Assembly: GCF_900115065.1 (NCBI RefSeq)
Contig: NZ_FOVE01000001.1
Span: forward strand, 1 to 64,000
Reading direction: 5' to 3'
Source: Formivibrio citricus
GTDB lineage: Bacteria > Pseudomonadota > Gammaproteobacteria > Burkholderiales > Chitinibacteraceae
Length of the DNA stretch: 64,000 nt
In this document: one piece after another, positions 8,813 to 16,522 of the stretch
Numbering within the stretch: position 1 is the stretch's first letter
Layout: each line of letters begins with the position of its first letter
Made by a program: the position numbers and the translations under genes
The notes under the pieces: generated by a model
What the model saw: only the letters and a program-made list of their open reading frames with translations
Told to the model about the DNA's origin: nothing
The model's database searches: none

Positions 8813-8823
8813 GACTTATCTTA

Positions 8824-9495
8824 ATGAATGCAAACAACACTATTCCCGTGATCGCCATCGATGGGCCGTCCGCTTCCGGCAAGGGTACGGTCGCACAACG
8901 TGTGGCTCAGCAGCTTGGTTTCCATTACCTCGATTCCGGTGCGCTCTACCGTCTGACCGCGCTGGCGGCGCAAAAACAGGGCGTGGACTGGAGCGACGAA
9001 TCGTCAGTCACACGGCTGGCCGCAGCGCTGGATGTGGTATTTGAAGGCGAAACCATCCTGCTGGCCGGCGAGGACGTCAGCCAATCCATTCGTACCGAAG
9101 AAATGGGCTACGGCGCTTCGAAGGTCGCGGCATTGCCCGCCGTGCGCGATGCCCTGCTGCAACGGCAGCGCGATTTTGCGCGTGCACCGGGGCTGGTTGC
9201 TGACGGGCGCGACATGGGCGCGGTGGTGTTCCCGTCGGCCCCGCTCAAGATCTTCCTGACCGCAACCGCCGCTGTGCGCGCCGAACGCCGCTACAAGCAA
9301 CTGCTTGGGCGCGGCGAAGCCGCCGACTTGGCTGCGATCACCGCCGATCTCGAAGCGCGCGACGAGCGCGATCGCGCGCGCGCCGTGGCCCCGCTGATGC
9401 AGTTGCCCGATGCGCTGCTGCTGGAAACCTCGAACCTCAACATTGAACAGGCCGTGGCGCAGGTACTGGCCTGGTGGCGCGAGCGGGCCGGATGA
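8824..9495 (+). CDS. cmk: Cytidylate kinase
   Basis: Cmk phosphorylates CMP and dCMP with ATP, recycling nucleotides from RNA turnover and lipid synthesis. The P-loop GPSASGKGT is at residues 14-22, followed by the substrate motif LDSGALYRL and the lid/adenine region DGRDMGAVVFP and ERRYKQL. ATG 8824 gives the usual family N-terminus (223 residues); a GTG at 8806 would add six residues inside the repeat. Its stop overlaps the next gene, a Zur-like regulator, through ATGA. In most relatives cmk is followed directly by rpsA; here 4.8 kb of zinc-related and repeat DNA intervenes. Confidence 0.95.
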   Translation: MNANNTIPVIAIDGPSASGKGTVAQRVAQQLGFHYLDSGALYRLTALAAQKQGVDWSDESSVTRLAAALDVVFEGETILLAGEDVSQSIRTEEMGYGASKVAALPAVRDALLQRQRDFARAPGLVADGRDMGAVVFPSAPLKIFLTATAAVRAERRYKQLLGRGEAADLAAITADLEARDERDRARAVAPLMQLPDALLLETSNLNIEQAVAQVLAWWRERAG

Positions 9496-9899
9496 CCTCC
9501 GACGACCGCGCCCGTGCCCTGATCGAAGCACGGCAGGCCCGCCCCACGGCGGCGCGCCTGCAGGTGCTGCGCGCGCTGCTCGATGCCGGGCGCCCGCTTT
9601 CGCATCAGGAAGTGCAGCAATCGCTGGAGCTGGACCGCGTCACGCTCTACCGCGTACTCGACTGGCTGGCCGATACCGGCATCGCCCACCGCATCAACGC
9701 CGCTGACCGCATCACCCGCTTTTCCGTCTCCAGCGCGCCGCATTGCCATGCGCATTTCCAGTGCGAGCAGTGCGGGCGCATCTTCTGCCTGCCCGAAGGC
9801 GCTCCGATCCTGCCCGGCCCGTTGCCGGAAGGGTTCGTGTTGCGCGAGATCGAAATGACGGTGAAGGGGGTGTGTGCGGATTGCGCGCACCAAGGTTAA
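9492..9899 (+). CDS. zur: Fur-family metalloregulator, probable zinc uptake regulator
   Basis: This Fur superfamily repressor has 135 residues. The N-terminal winged helix includes LSHQEVQQSLELDRVTLYRVLDWL (about residues 37-60), with the TLYR recognition helix. The C-terminal dimerisation domain has HCHAHFQCEQCG and a second CxxC at VCADCAH, the four-Cys structural zinc site of Zur/Fur proteins. It is shorter than E. coli Zur. The zinc specificity is inferred from the nearby znuCBA operon and a perfect operator-like palindrome at 14094-14112. The ATG overlaps the cmk stop (ATGA), so translation is coupled to a housekeeping gene. A Fur or PerR role is less likely. Confidence 0.85.
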   Translation: MTSDDRARALIEARQARPTAARLQVLRALLDAGRPLSHQEVQQSLELDRVTLYRVLDWLADTGIAHRINAADRITRFSVSSAPHCHAHFQCEQCGRIFCLPEGAPILPGPLPEGFVLREIEMTVKGVCADCAHQG

Positions 9900-9904
9900 G
9901 TTAA

Positions 9905-10034
9905 GCGCCTGCCGGCGCGTCTGATTGAATGCCGGGAGTTCGCCCCGGCGGCCGAGTTTCTTTTCTTGTCTCGCCAAGAAAAGAAACCAAAAGAAGGCGA
10001 CCCCGCCCTGCGGCCCTCCGGGCTGCCCTCGGTC
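9905..10034. repeat. Three-hairpin structured repeat, copy 1
   Basis: Three consecutive perfect hairpins: GCGCC/GGCGC (9905-9918), GCCGGG/CCCGGC with a 7-base loop (9931-9949), and a 13-bp stem GTTTCTTTTCTTG/CAAGAAAAGAAAC with loop TCTCGC (9956-9987). They are followed by AAGGCGACCCC and CCCTCCGGG. A second copy at 27480-27610 keeps the layout and loop but uses different, still perfectly paired stems. Short frames crossing it are not credible genes. Confidence 0.8.
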
Positions 10035-10117
10035 GGTCGCGAGCCTGGGTCTCGCTCCGCTTCCTCGGCGCCGGCAAGGGGAGGGAAGGCCTGCTACCTT
10101 TGCCGGCGATTGAGCTC

Positions 10118-10245
10118 GTAGCCTGGATTGGCCGTGCAACGGCGTAATCCGGGTCGCCGCAGGCGATGATGGTGAGGGCGAATAGCGAAGCGTATTCGCC
10201 CGACCAAAGCATGCATGCGATTACGCTTCGCCAATCACACCTGCA
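10118..10245. repeat. Dispersed repeat with GGATT..AATCC hairpin, copy 1
   Basis: The repeat runs from GTAGCCTGGATTGGCCGT, through ACGGCGTAATCCGGGTCGCC and GGGCGAATAGCGAAGCGTA, to ATTACGCTTCGCCAATCACA. A longer copy is at 27742-27927 and fragments occur at 27365-27395 and 55428-55468. It follows the three-hairpin repeat at both full-length sites. Confidence 0.75.
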
Positions 10246-10250
10246 CGGTC

Positions 10251-10514
10251 TTAACGTGCCGGCGGAGCCCCGTTGGGCGGTGGGCCGGACGGTCGTGTGA
10301 ATCCCTTGCCTTGCATGCAGGTATCCATGGCGGAGCGGTCCGGGCGGCCGCTGCTGTCTTTCTTGGCACTGCTGGCGCAAGCCGAAAGCGCGGCTTCCAG
10401 ACTGCTGTTGCTGCCGGATGCCGGGGCAGAAGCATTGGGCGCAGCCATGGCCGCGGAGGCAAGGCAGGAAGCAGCCAGCAAGCTGATCCGAAGTAAGGTG
10501 TGGCGGGTAAACAT
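10251..10514 (-). CDS. Small exported protein of unknown function
   Basis: This 87-residue protein has a clear Sec signal peptide: a basic start, a hydrophobic core ending SAAMAA, and a probable cleavage after residue 24. The mature part is rich in Ser, Ala and Pro, with two Cys residues (in LSACASSAKK and DTCMQGKGF) about 22 residues apart, suggesting one disulfide. A GAGG ribosome binding site lies 8 bases upstream of the ATG. It lies between repeats, near the zinc locus, without an operon partner. The CMQGKGF ending recalls small periplasmic proteins seen in related bacteria, but no function can be assigned. Confidence 0.65.
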   Translation of the reverse strand: MFTRHTLLRISLLAASCLASAAMAAPNASAPASGSNSSLEAALSACASSAKKDSSGRPDRSAMDTCMQGKGFTRPSGPPPNGAPPAR

Positions 10515-10646
10515 GGCAACCTCGTTGGGTTAAACAGGTCTTCCCAGTTTCGGGAGGCCGATCCAGCCGGTCAACGTGGTTTACCCCGGTTAACGAGGTT
10601 TTACTCAGGCAATGCTGTTGTCAACGATGGGGCGCAAACCGGCTGG

Positions 10647-11018
10647 CTACACGCCATGGGTTTGAGATAGCTGCCGTTCCACGACCGCAGGCAGTTTTTT
10701 GGGCGACTTGATTCGCATTTGCTTGTTGACGTTGTATCGACCAAATACCACCTTGATCTCTGCACTTGTCACGCCAAATTCCTCAGCCAGAAATCGAACC
10801 ATGTGATCGGTTGCCCGGCCCCGTACCGGTGCTTCGGTCACGCTGATGCAGAGTTGATGGCCCTTGGGGTTGCCGATGGCATCCTGTTTGGCATTGGGCG
10901 TGCCGAGAATGTTGAGAACCAGCGTGTCACCATCCCAGGCGCAGAAGGAATCAATGGCCAAACCTTTAGGGGGGGCGGAAGAGGCCGGTGTTTTTTTGCG
11001 TTTCATGGAAATGGTCAT
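10647..11018 (-). CDS. DUF167 (YggU-like) protein
   Basis: This small cytosolic protein of the DUF167/UPF0235 family has about 123 residues. The family core is visible: LVLNILGTPNAKQDAIG, LCISVTEAPVRGRATDHMVRFLAEEFGV and IKVVFGRYNVNKQMRIKSP, matching the usual PxA-xxD, A-P-pxxGxAN and xGxxSRxKxxxI pattern, although the usual ASN at the centre is RATD here. The first 20 residues are a basic extension. ATG 11018 is preferred over TTG 11030; ATG 11006 is also possible. The biochemical function of the family is not established. It is transcribed toward the small exported gene, with 130 bases between them. Confidence 0.75.
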   Translation of the reverse strand: MTISMKRKKTPASSAPPKGLAIDSFCAWDGDTLVLNILGTPNAKQDAIGNPKGHQLCISVTEAPVRGRATDHMVRFLAEEFGVTSAEIKVVFGRYNVNKQMRIKSPKKLPAVVERQLSQTHGV

Positions 11019-11084
11019 TGTTCGGTTCAAACGACGGAGCGGGTGGAAGTCGCTTCGCTCCGATCACGCCTTGCGGGGCGATTT

Positions 11085-11205
11085 AGAGCCTGTTTCAGTA
11101 GGCAAGCGAGCCAAAGCAGGTGGCAGGAGGACGGTGCGCAGGAACCGGAATGTACATGGGAGTACATGAGGATTTCGAGCGCCGCTGCCTAATGAAATAG
11201 GTTCT
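11085..11205. repeat. Palindromic miniature element, copy 4 (class II ends)
   Basis: The ends AGAGCCTGTTTCAGTAGGCA (11085-11104) and TGCCTAATGAAATAGGTTCT (11186-11205) form an inverted repeat with 17 of 20 matching. In reverse orientation the core reads ATGTAC-TCCCAT-GTACAT with the shared CCTC/TCCGGTTCCTG flanks. Trinucleotides TTA adjoin both ends (11083-11085 and 11205-11207), as expected of a 3-bp target duplication. The right TTA is also the stop codon of znuA read on the minus strand. Confidence 0.82.
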
Positions 11206-12098
11206 TACTGGTTGCCCTGCATCCCTGTCACCAACATCCCCACGTTATGTCGATACATCTTGAGATAGGTGTTGGCTGCTCCGTCGCGCGACAGTGCGTC
11301 CGAATACAGCCGCCCGCCGGCGCGGGTGCCGGTGTCGCGGGCGATCTGTTCGACGAGTTTCGGGTTGCTGATGTTTTCCATGAACACGGCGCGGATGCCG
11401 GTTTTCTTCATTTGCTGGATCAGTCTGGCAACATCGCGGGCGCTGGCTTCGGCTTCGGTGGAAACACCCTGCGGTGCCAGCAGTTTGATGCCGAGGCGCT
11501 GGCCTAGATAGCCGAAAGCATCGTGCGAGGTCAGTACCACGCGTTTGCTCTGGGGGATGGTGGCAACCTGCTGGTTGGCCCATTCGAGCAACTGGTCGAG
11601 TTCGCGGTTGTAGTTTGCGGCGCGGGTCTGGTAGTAGGCGCGGCCTTCCGGGTCGGCAGCGCTGAGTGCGTCGCGGATGTTCTGCACCATCTGCTTGACG
11701 CGAACCGGGTCTTGCCAGACGTGCGGGTCGTGACCGTGGCGATGCCCATGCCCGTGATTGGCTTCGCGCGCCGCAATGCCCTGCGAGACAGTGACGATCT
11801 GGCCGCGGTATTTGCTGGCCTGTTGCAGGCGTTTTTGCCAACCCTCGAAGCCCAGTCCGTTGACGAACAGCAGTCTGGTCCGGGTGAGCCTCTGGATGTC
11901 AGCCGGCGTGGGCTGGTAGACGTGAGCATCCTGATCGGGGCCGACCAGCGTGGTGAGCTCGATGCGCTCCCCGCCGACGTTCTGCACGATGTCGCCGAGG
12001 ATGCTGAAACTGGCAGCAACCGGCAGCGGCTTGGCTTGCACGAGTGCGCTTGCCAGTGCGGCAAAAACAGAAAAGCACAAGAGTGTCTTCTTCATCAT
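11205..12098 (-). CDS. znuA: Zinc ABC transporter, periplasmic binding protein
   Basis: This cluster A-I solute-binding protein of 297 residues captures Zn2+ in the periplasm for ZnuBC. A signal peptide (MMKKTLLCFSVFAALASALV, then a cleavage near QAKP) is followed by the first metal-ligand region, DQDAHVYQPTPAD. A His-rich loop NHGHGHRHGHDPHVW near residue 120 is characteristic of zinc rather than manganese carriers, and SHDAFGYL carries a further His ligand. The start is ATG 12098 behind AGGAA. It is the last gene of znuCBA, 19 bases after znuB, and ends inside a palindromic element. A manganese role is the alternative and less likely given the His loop. Confidence 0.93.
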   Translation of the reverse strand: MMKKTLLCFSVFAALASALVQAKPLPVAASFSILGDIVQNVGGERIELTTLVGPDQDAHVYQPTPADIQRLTRTRLLFVNGLGFEGWQKRLQQASKYRGQIVTVSQGIAAREANHGHGHRHGHDPHVWQDPVRVKQMVQNIRDALSAADPEGRAYYQTRAANYNRELDQLLEWANQQVATIPQSKRVVLTSHDAFGYLGQRLGIKLLAPQGVSTEAEASARDVARLIQQMKKTGIRAVFMENISNPKLVEQIARDTGTRAGGRLYSDALSRDGAANTYLKMYRHNVGMLVTGMQGNQ

Positions 12099-12117
12099 GT
12101 CGGGATTCCTTGATAAA

Positions 12118-12987
12118 TCAATTTTTGCGGTGACGACGCGCGCGCCAGCGGCCATGCCAGCCGTGTGGCGCGAACAAGAGGGAAAGCAGGTAGCACAGGC
12201 CAGCGAAGAGCACGATGGCGGGGCCGGAGGGCAGGCCGAGATGGTAGGAAAGCATCAGCCCGCTCAGTGCCGACAGCAGTCCGCAGCCCCAGGCTGCGAG
12301 GATCATCCCGGGCAGCGTGCCGGCCCAGAGGCGGCTGGTGGCTGCGGGCAGCATCATCAGGCCGACGGCCATCAGCGTGCCCATGGCCTGGAAGCCGGCG
12401 ACGAGGTTGAGCACGGTCAGCGCGACGAATCCCAGGTGGTAGCGCGAACCGCGCTTGCCGCAGCTTTGCAGGTAAAACGGGTCGGCGCATTCGAGTACCA
12501 GCCCGCGGTAGTTGAAGGCGAGCCAGAGCAGCGTGAGGCTGGCGATACCGGAGACCATCAGCATCGAGAGGTCGTCCACGGCCAGCACCGAACCGAACAG
12601 GAGGTGGATGAGATCGACGCTGTTGCCCCATTGCGAAACCAGCAAAACACCCAATGCCAGTGCGACCAGATAGAACCCTGCGAAGTTGGCATCCTCGCTG
12701 AGATCGGTGAAACGGCTTGCGAGCCCTGCCAGCAGCGCGACCAGCAGCCCCGCTGCGATGCCGCCGCCGGCGAGCCAGGGCAGGGCAAAGCCGCCGAAGA
12801 TGAAGCCGACGGCGGCGCCGGGCAGGACGGCATGGGAGAGCGCATCGCCCATCAGGCTCATGCGGCGCATGATCAGCAGCACGCCGATGGGTGCGCAGCC
12901 GGCCGACAGTGCAATACAGGCGGCAAGCGCGCGGCGCATGAAGGCGAAATCGGAAAAGGGTGAAATCAGGAATTCGTAAAGGGTCAT
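12118..12987 (-). CDS. znuB: Zinc ABC transporter permease
   Basis: This ABC-3 family metal permease of 289 residues has eight or more hydrophobic helices. The GDALSHAVLPGAAVGFIFGG segment after the second helix is the family's cytoplasmic coupling region, and GTLMAVGLMMLPAATSRL is the conserved late helix. The end is strongly basic and His-rich (HGWHGRWRARRHRKN), possibly a cytosolic metal-handling tail. ATG 12987 overlaps the znuC stop by ATGA, so the two subunits are translationally coupled. Confidence 0.93.
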   Translation of the reverse strand: MTLYEFLISPFSDFAFMRRALAACIALSAGCAPIGVLLIMRRMSLMGDALSHAVLPGAAVGFIFGGFALPWLAGGGIAAGLLVALLAGLASRFTDLSEDANFAGFYLVALALGVLLVSQWGNSVDLIHLLFGSVLAVDDLSMLMVSGIASLTLLWLAFNYRGLVLECADPFYLQSCGKRGSRYHLGFVALTVLNLVAGFQAMGTLMAVGLMMLPAATSRLWAGTLPGMILAAWGCGLLSALSGLMLSYHLGLPSGPAIVLFAGLCYLLSLLFAPHGWHGRWRARRHRKN

Positions 12988-13697
12988 GGTACGGCGCACC
13001 ATTCGGCTTCGTTGTGCCAGTGTTCGATGAGTTTTTGCGCGCGTTCCAGGTTGTCTGCTTGCAGGGCTTCATCGCTCGGCCCCCAAGCGACGACTTCACG
13101 CGCCAGCAGCAACGCTTGCGGAAAGTGTGCACGCGCTACGCCCAGATCGTGAACGACTGTCACGAGCGTCTTGCCGGCGGCATGCCATTCGGCCAGTACT
13201 TCGATCAGGATGCCGGCGGTGCGGCTGTCCACGCTGTTGAAGGGTTCGTCGAGCAGCATGATCGGCGTGTCCTGAACAATCAGGCGGGCAAAGCGCACGC
13301 GCTGCATCTGGCCGCCGGACAGGGTGGCGACTGAGCGGGCGGCGAAATCGGCCAGCCCCATGCGCTCCAGCGCAGCCAGGGCGCGTGCGCTGGCGGTGGC
13401 ATCGAGTTGCCCCGCGTTGCCGGCGCGCAGCCAGTGGCCGGACAGCGCCAGCTCGGCGACGGTCAGCGGAAAATGGCGGTCGATCTCGGCGAGTTGCGGA
13501 AGATAGCCGATTGCTTCGTTGGCGACGATCTTGCCGGTGGCCGGCAGCAGGCCGGCAATAGCCTTGAGCAGCGTGCTTTTCCCCGCGCCGTTGGGGCCGA
13601 CGATGGCGGTATGGCTGCCGCGCTCGAACCGGCCGCTGATGTGGTGGATCGCCGGGCGCTGTTGGTAGCAGACTGTGAGGTTGGAAAGTTGGATCAT
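12984..13697 (-). CDS. znuC: Zinc ABC transporter ATPase
   Basis: This ABC ATPase of 237 residues energises zinc import. Walker A GPNGAGKST is near residue 37, the Q-loop region GYLPQ near 68, the signature LSGGQMQR near 140 and Walker B IMLLDEPF near 161, with the switch His in TVVHDLG. ATG 13697 starts the normal family N-terminus; the frame upstream runs through a repeat and is not coding. It leads znuCBA on the minus strand, but about 260 bases of repeat separate it from the small membrane peptide and promoter at 13954-14115. Confidence 0.93.
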   Translation of the reverse strand: MIQLSNLTVCYQQRPAIHHISGRFERGSHTAIVGPNGAGKSTLLKAIAGLLPATGKIVANEAIGYLPQLAEIDRHFPLTVAELALSGHWLRAGNAGQLDATASARALAALERMGLADFAARSVATLSGGQMQRVRFARLIVQDTPIMLLDEPFNSVDSRTAGILIEVLAEWHAAGKTLVTVVHDLGVARAHFPQALLLAREVVAWGPSDEALQADNLERAQKLIEHWHNEAEWCAVP

Positions 13698-13770
13698 CCG
13701 GAAAACCCCGATTGGCCGCGTTCGAAAGTGGTGCTTCGCTTTTCTGTTCTGCTCGTCATAATCCCGTTGC

Positions 13771-13880
13771 ACCAGCTCCCTCTCCCACGAAGGGAGAGGG
13801 TTGGGGTGAGGGTGAATGACGTTGAGCGCAAGAATCGATCCCCACCCCGCCCTCCCCCTGAAAAGGGGAGGAGGCATGTC
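13771..13880. repeat. GGGAGAGGG hairpin repeat in the znu leader
   Basis: A perfect hairpin CCCTCTCCC-ACGAA-GGGAGAGGG (13778-13800) is followed by TTGGGGTGAGGGTG and a second hairpin of CCTCCCC/GGGGAGG near 13851-13872. This resembles common dispersed repeats of Proteobacteria. It lies in the presumed transcript between the 39-codon gene and znuC and could affect distal expression. Confidence 0.7.
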
Positions 13881-13953
13881 TGTGTGCACCGCCTATCCTG
13901 AATTCCGTTTCCCGGATGCTCATTTTTGTGTCTTCGGTGTGAGCGATTCAAAG

Positions 13954-14073
13954 TCATGCCAGCGCCCATAGGGTCAGCAACCAGATGGCAGCGAGCAGCG
14001 GCAGCATCAGCAATACGCGTTGCCAGGCAGAGAAGGAAAAGAGGCGGGCGGCCAGACTGGAGCTTGGGTTCAT
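13954..14073 (-). CDS. 39-residue single-pass membrane peptide at the head of znuCBA
   Basis: This is a small open frame of 39 codons plus TGA. It begins [17 protein letters not shown], has a basic QR before the membrane, then an uninterrupted hydrophobic helix ([20 protein letters not shown]) to the C-terminus. The layout is that of a one-helix inner-membrane peptide with an N-terminal cytosolic or amphipathic part and four Trp residues. It starts 20 bases downstream of a perfect operator-like palindrome and 36 bases from a TATAAT box on the same strand. It is in the same orientation as znuCBA. No strong ribosome binding site is seen. No known family is recognised; a modulator of the zinc transporter is inferred only from position. 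Confidence 0.55.
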   Translation of the reverse strand: MNPSSSLAARLFSFSAWQRVLLMLPLLAAIWLLTLWALA

Positions 14074-14093
14074 GTTCTTGAGGTTAATTCTCA

Positions 14094-14115
14094 AATGCAA
14101 CCAAGTTGCATTATA
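14094..14115 (-). promoter_or_regulatory. Candidate Zur operator over the znu promoter
   Basis: AATGCAAC-CAA-GTTGCATT (14094-14112) is a perfect 8-bp inverted repeat with a 3-base spacer. On the minus strand a consensus TATAAT box (14110-14115) overlaps its upstream edge, so a bound dimer would block RNA polymerase. Size and symmetry fit Fur/Zur-type operators; assignment to the nearby Zur-like regulator is inference. Confidence 0.65.
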
Positions 14116-14178
14116 GGCGCAGCGTCGGATGTGTTGGATGTGAATTGTTTGCCACTCGTCAAAATTATGGCTAACTGC

Positions 14179-14207
14179 TTGAAGAAAAAAAGGGAACTTA
14201 TTAGAAT
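14179..14207 (+). promoter_or_regulatory. Sigma-70 promoter of rpsA
   Basis: TTGAAG (14179-14184), a 17-base spacer and TAGAAT (14202-14207) form a good housekeeping promoter. It gives rpsA a leader of about 125 bases. An own promoter is needed here because cmk, the usual upstream cistron, is 4.8 kb away. Confidence 0.7.
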
Positions 14208-14340
14208 CCCGAGATTGTCGTTCGCCGGCTTATTTTCCGGTGGATGTTTCAATGGTGCCGGCGCAGTGCAAAGCAGTGTCGGCAGATTATCAACTAACCC
14301 CCTTGTGCCCGCTTGGGGATATGTATGGATTTTCCATCAA

Positions 14341-16035
14341 ATGACTAACGAAACCATGAGCTCCATGGAGAGCTTTGCCAGCCTGTTCGAAGAAAGCCTC
14401 ACCCGCCAGGAAATGCGCGCCGGTGAAGTGATTACCGCTGAAGTCGTCGGTGTCGATGCCAACTTCGTGATCGTGAACGCTGGCCTTAAATCCGAATCCC
14501 TGATTCCGGTTGAAGAATTCAAGAACGACGCCGGCCAGCTCGACGTCAAGGTTGGCGACTTCGTCACCGTCGCTATCGACAGCCTGGAAAACGGCTACGG
14601 CGAAACCAAGCTCTCCCGCGAAAAGGCCAAGCGCCTCGCCGCCTGGATCGAGCTCGAAGATGCGCTGGAAAAGGGTGCCATCCTGAATGGCGTGATCTCT
14701 GGCAAGGTCAAGGGTGGCCTGACCGTCATGGTGAACGGCCTGCGTGCCTTCCTGCCGGGCTCCCTTGTCGACATCCGCCCGATCAAGGACACCACGCCTT
14801 TCGAAGGCAAGCAAGTCGACTTCAAGGTTATCAAGCTCGACCGCAAGCGCAACAACGTTGTGGTTTCCCGTCGCGCCGTGCTGGAAGAAAGCCTGGGCGA
14901 AGAGCGTCAGAAGCTGATGGACGTGCTGAAGGAAGGCGCTGTCATCAAGGGTATCGTCAAGAACATCACCGATTACGGTGCGTTCGTTGACCTCGGCGGT
15001 ATCGACGGCCTGCTGCACATCACCGATCTGGCATGGCGCCGCGTCAAGCACCCGTCCGAAGTTCTGGCCGTGGGCGACGAAGTCGAAGCCAAGGTGCTCA
15101 AGTTCGATCAAGAGAAGAACCGCGTTTCCCTGGGTCTCAAGCAGCTCGGCGAAGATCCGTGGGTTGGCCTCTCCCGTCGTTACCCGCAAGGTACCCGTCT
15201 GTTCGGCAAGGTGACCAACCTGACCGACTACGGTGCATTCGTTGAAATTGAACAAGGCATCGAAGGTCTGGTTCACGTTTCCGAAATGGACTGGACCAAC
15301 AAGAACGTTCATCCGTCCAAGGTTGTCCAGCTCGGCGACGAAGTCGAAGTCATGATCCTCGATATCGACGAAGAAAAGCGTCGTATCAGCCTGGGCATGA
15401 AGCAGTGTGCTGCCAATCCGTGGGATGAGTTCGCTCAAAACCACAAGAAGGGCGACAAGCTGCGCGGCGCGATCAAGTCGATCACCGACTTCGGCGTGTT
15501 CGTGGGTCTGCCGGGTGGCATCGACGGTCTGGTTCACCTCTCCGACCTGTCCTGGAACGTGACTGGCGAAGAAGCCGTTCGCAACTTCAAGAAGGGCGAC
15601 GAAGTGGATGCCGTGGTTCTGTCCATCGACGTCGAGAAGGAACGCATCAGCCTCGGTATCAAGCAACTGGAAGGCGATCCGTTCAACAACTTCGTGGCTG
15701 GCAGCGACAAGGGTTCTATCGTCAAGGGTACCGTCAAGTCCCTGGATGCCAAGGGCGCTGTTGTTACCCTGTCCGATGAAGTTGAAGGCTACCTGCGTTC
15801 GACCGAAGTCTCCCGCGACCGCGTGGAAGACATCCGCTCCGTGCTGAAGGAAGGCGACGAAGTCGAAGCCATGATCATCAACGTTGATCGCAAGAACCGC
15901 TCGATCAACCTGTCGATCAAGGCCAAGGATCTGGGCGAAGAGAAGGACGCAATGAGCAAGCTGGCTGCTGAAAGCAATGCCGGCACCACCAATCTGGGTG
16001 CGCTGCTCAAGGCCAAGCTCGCCGGTGGCGAATAA
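14341..16035 (+). CDS. rpsA: 30S ribosomal protein S1
   Basis: S1 has 564 residues and binds mRNA leaders on the 30S subunit, helping initiation on weak ribosome binding sites. Six S1 RNA-binding repeats can be followed, from [21 protein letters not shown] through [44 protein letters not shown] and [21 protein letters not shown] to the degenerate last repeat. The N-terminal [10 protein letters not shown] motif is the ribosome-anchoring helix. ATG 14341 is chosen; ATG 14356 is possible. No clear Shine-Dalgarno precedes it, which is common for the autoregulated rpsA leader. Codon usage is strongly biased (highly expressed). ihfB follows after 18 bases. Confidence 0.97.
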   Translation: MTNETMSSMESFASLFEESLTRQEMRAGEVITAEVVGVDANFVIVNAGLKSESLIPVEEFKNDAGQLDVKVGDFVTVAIDSLENGYGETKLSREKAKRLAAWIELEDALEKGAILNGVISGKVKGGLTVMVNGLRAFLPGSLVDIRPIKDTTPFEGKQVDFKVIKLDRKRNNVVVSRRAVLEESLGEERQKLMDVLKEGAVIKGIVKNITDYGAFVDLGGIDGLLHITDLAWRRVKHPSEVLAVGDEVEAKVLKFDQEKNRVSLGLKQLGEDPWVGLSRRYPQGTRLFGKVTNLTDYGAFVEIEQGIEGLVHVSEMDWTNKNVHPSKVVQLGDEVEVMILDIDEEKRRISLGMKQCAANPWDEFAQNHKKGDKLRGAIKSITDFGVFVGLPGGIDGLVHLSDLSWNVTGEEAVRNFKKGDEVDAVVLSIDVEKERISLGIKQLEGDPFNNFVAGSDKGSIVKGTVKSLDAKGAVVTLSDEVEGYLRSTEVSRDRVEDIRSVLKEGDEVEAMIINVDRKNRSINLSIKAKDLGEEKDAMSKLAAESNAGTTNLGALLKAKLAGGE

Positions 16036-16053
16036 TTCGCCACGGGTGCGAGC

Positions 16054-16341
16054 ATGACCAAGTCGGAACTCATTGCAAAACTCACCGAGCGCTATCCGCA
16101 GCTCGTGGGGAAAGATGCAGAGTTGGCTGTTAAAACCATTCTCGACGGGATGGCCCGGAGTCTTTCTCAAGGGCAGCGCATCGAGATCCGTGGTTTTGGC
16201 AGCTTCGACCTGAACTACCGTCCGCCGCGCCAGGGGCGCAACCCTAAATCCGGCGCCAAGGTTTTGGTTCCGGAGAAGTATGTGCCCCACTTCAAGGCGG
16301 GCAAGGAACTGCGTGAAATGGTCGATGGCGAAACCGCCTGA
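16054..16341 (+). CDS. ihfB: Integration host factor subunit beta
   Basis: This DNA-bending protein of 95 residues forms a heterodimer with IhfA and acts in nucleoid architecture, sigma-54 promoters and site-specific recombination. The HU/IHF signature is [21 protein letters not shown] (about residues 46-66), containing the beta-arm Pro that intercalates into DNA, with the [12 protein letters not shown] ending. It sits in the standard place just after rpsA and before a strong terminator. Confidence 0.96.
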   Translation: MTKSELIAKLTERYPQLVGKDAELAVKTILDGMARSLSQGQRIEIRGFGSFDLNYRPPRQGRNPKSGAKVLVPEKYVPHFKAGKELREMVDGETA

Positions 16342-16368
16342 AGCCAATCAAGCTGCTTCCCGATCCAG

Positions 16369-16400
16369 CGGGCGATGTCGCAAGACATCGCCCGTTTTTT
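16369..16400 (+). terminator. Rho-independent terminator after ihfB
   Basis: An 11-bp perfect stem CGGGCGATGTC/GACATCGCCCG (16369-16379 with 16384-16394), a GCAA tetraloop and six T residues end the rpsA-ihfB transcript. Confidence 0.94.
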
Positions 16401-16522
16401 CGTCTGGCAGCCAGTCGCGCAGGTTTGCGTGATGCCGAACTGGCAGGTCTGTGTGACGGACTGCTAAAGCCGGCTTGGCGCTTTTCCGCTACAATGAGCG
16501 GCAAATCATTGCCGGTGCTGCC

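Noticed and set aside
9925-10147. Short overlapping frames (62-98 codons) between zur and the small exported gene
   Set aside because: They run across the structured and dispersed repeats; their Arg/Pro-rich products are typical repeat translations.
14290-16347. Long minus-strand open frame opposite rpsA and ihfB
   Set aside because: It is a codon-bias shadow of a highly expressed gene, with low-complexity composition and no family features.
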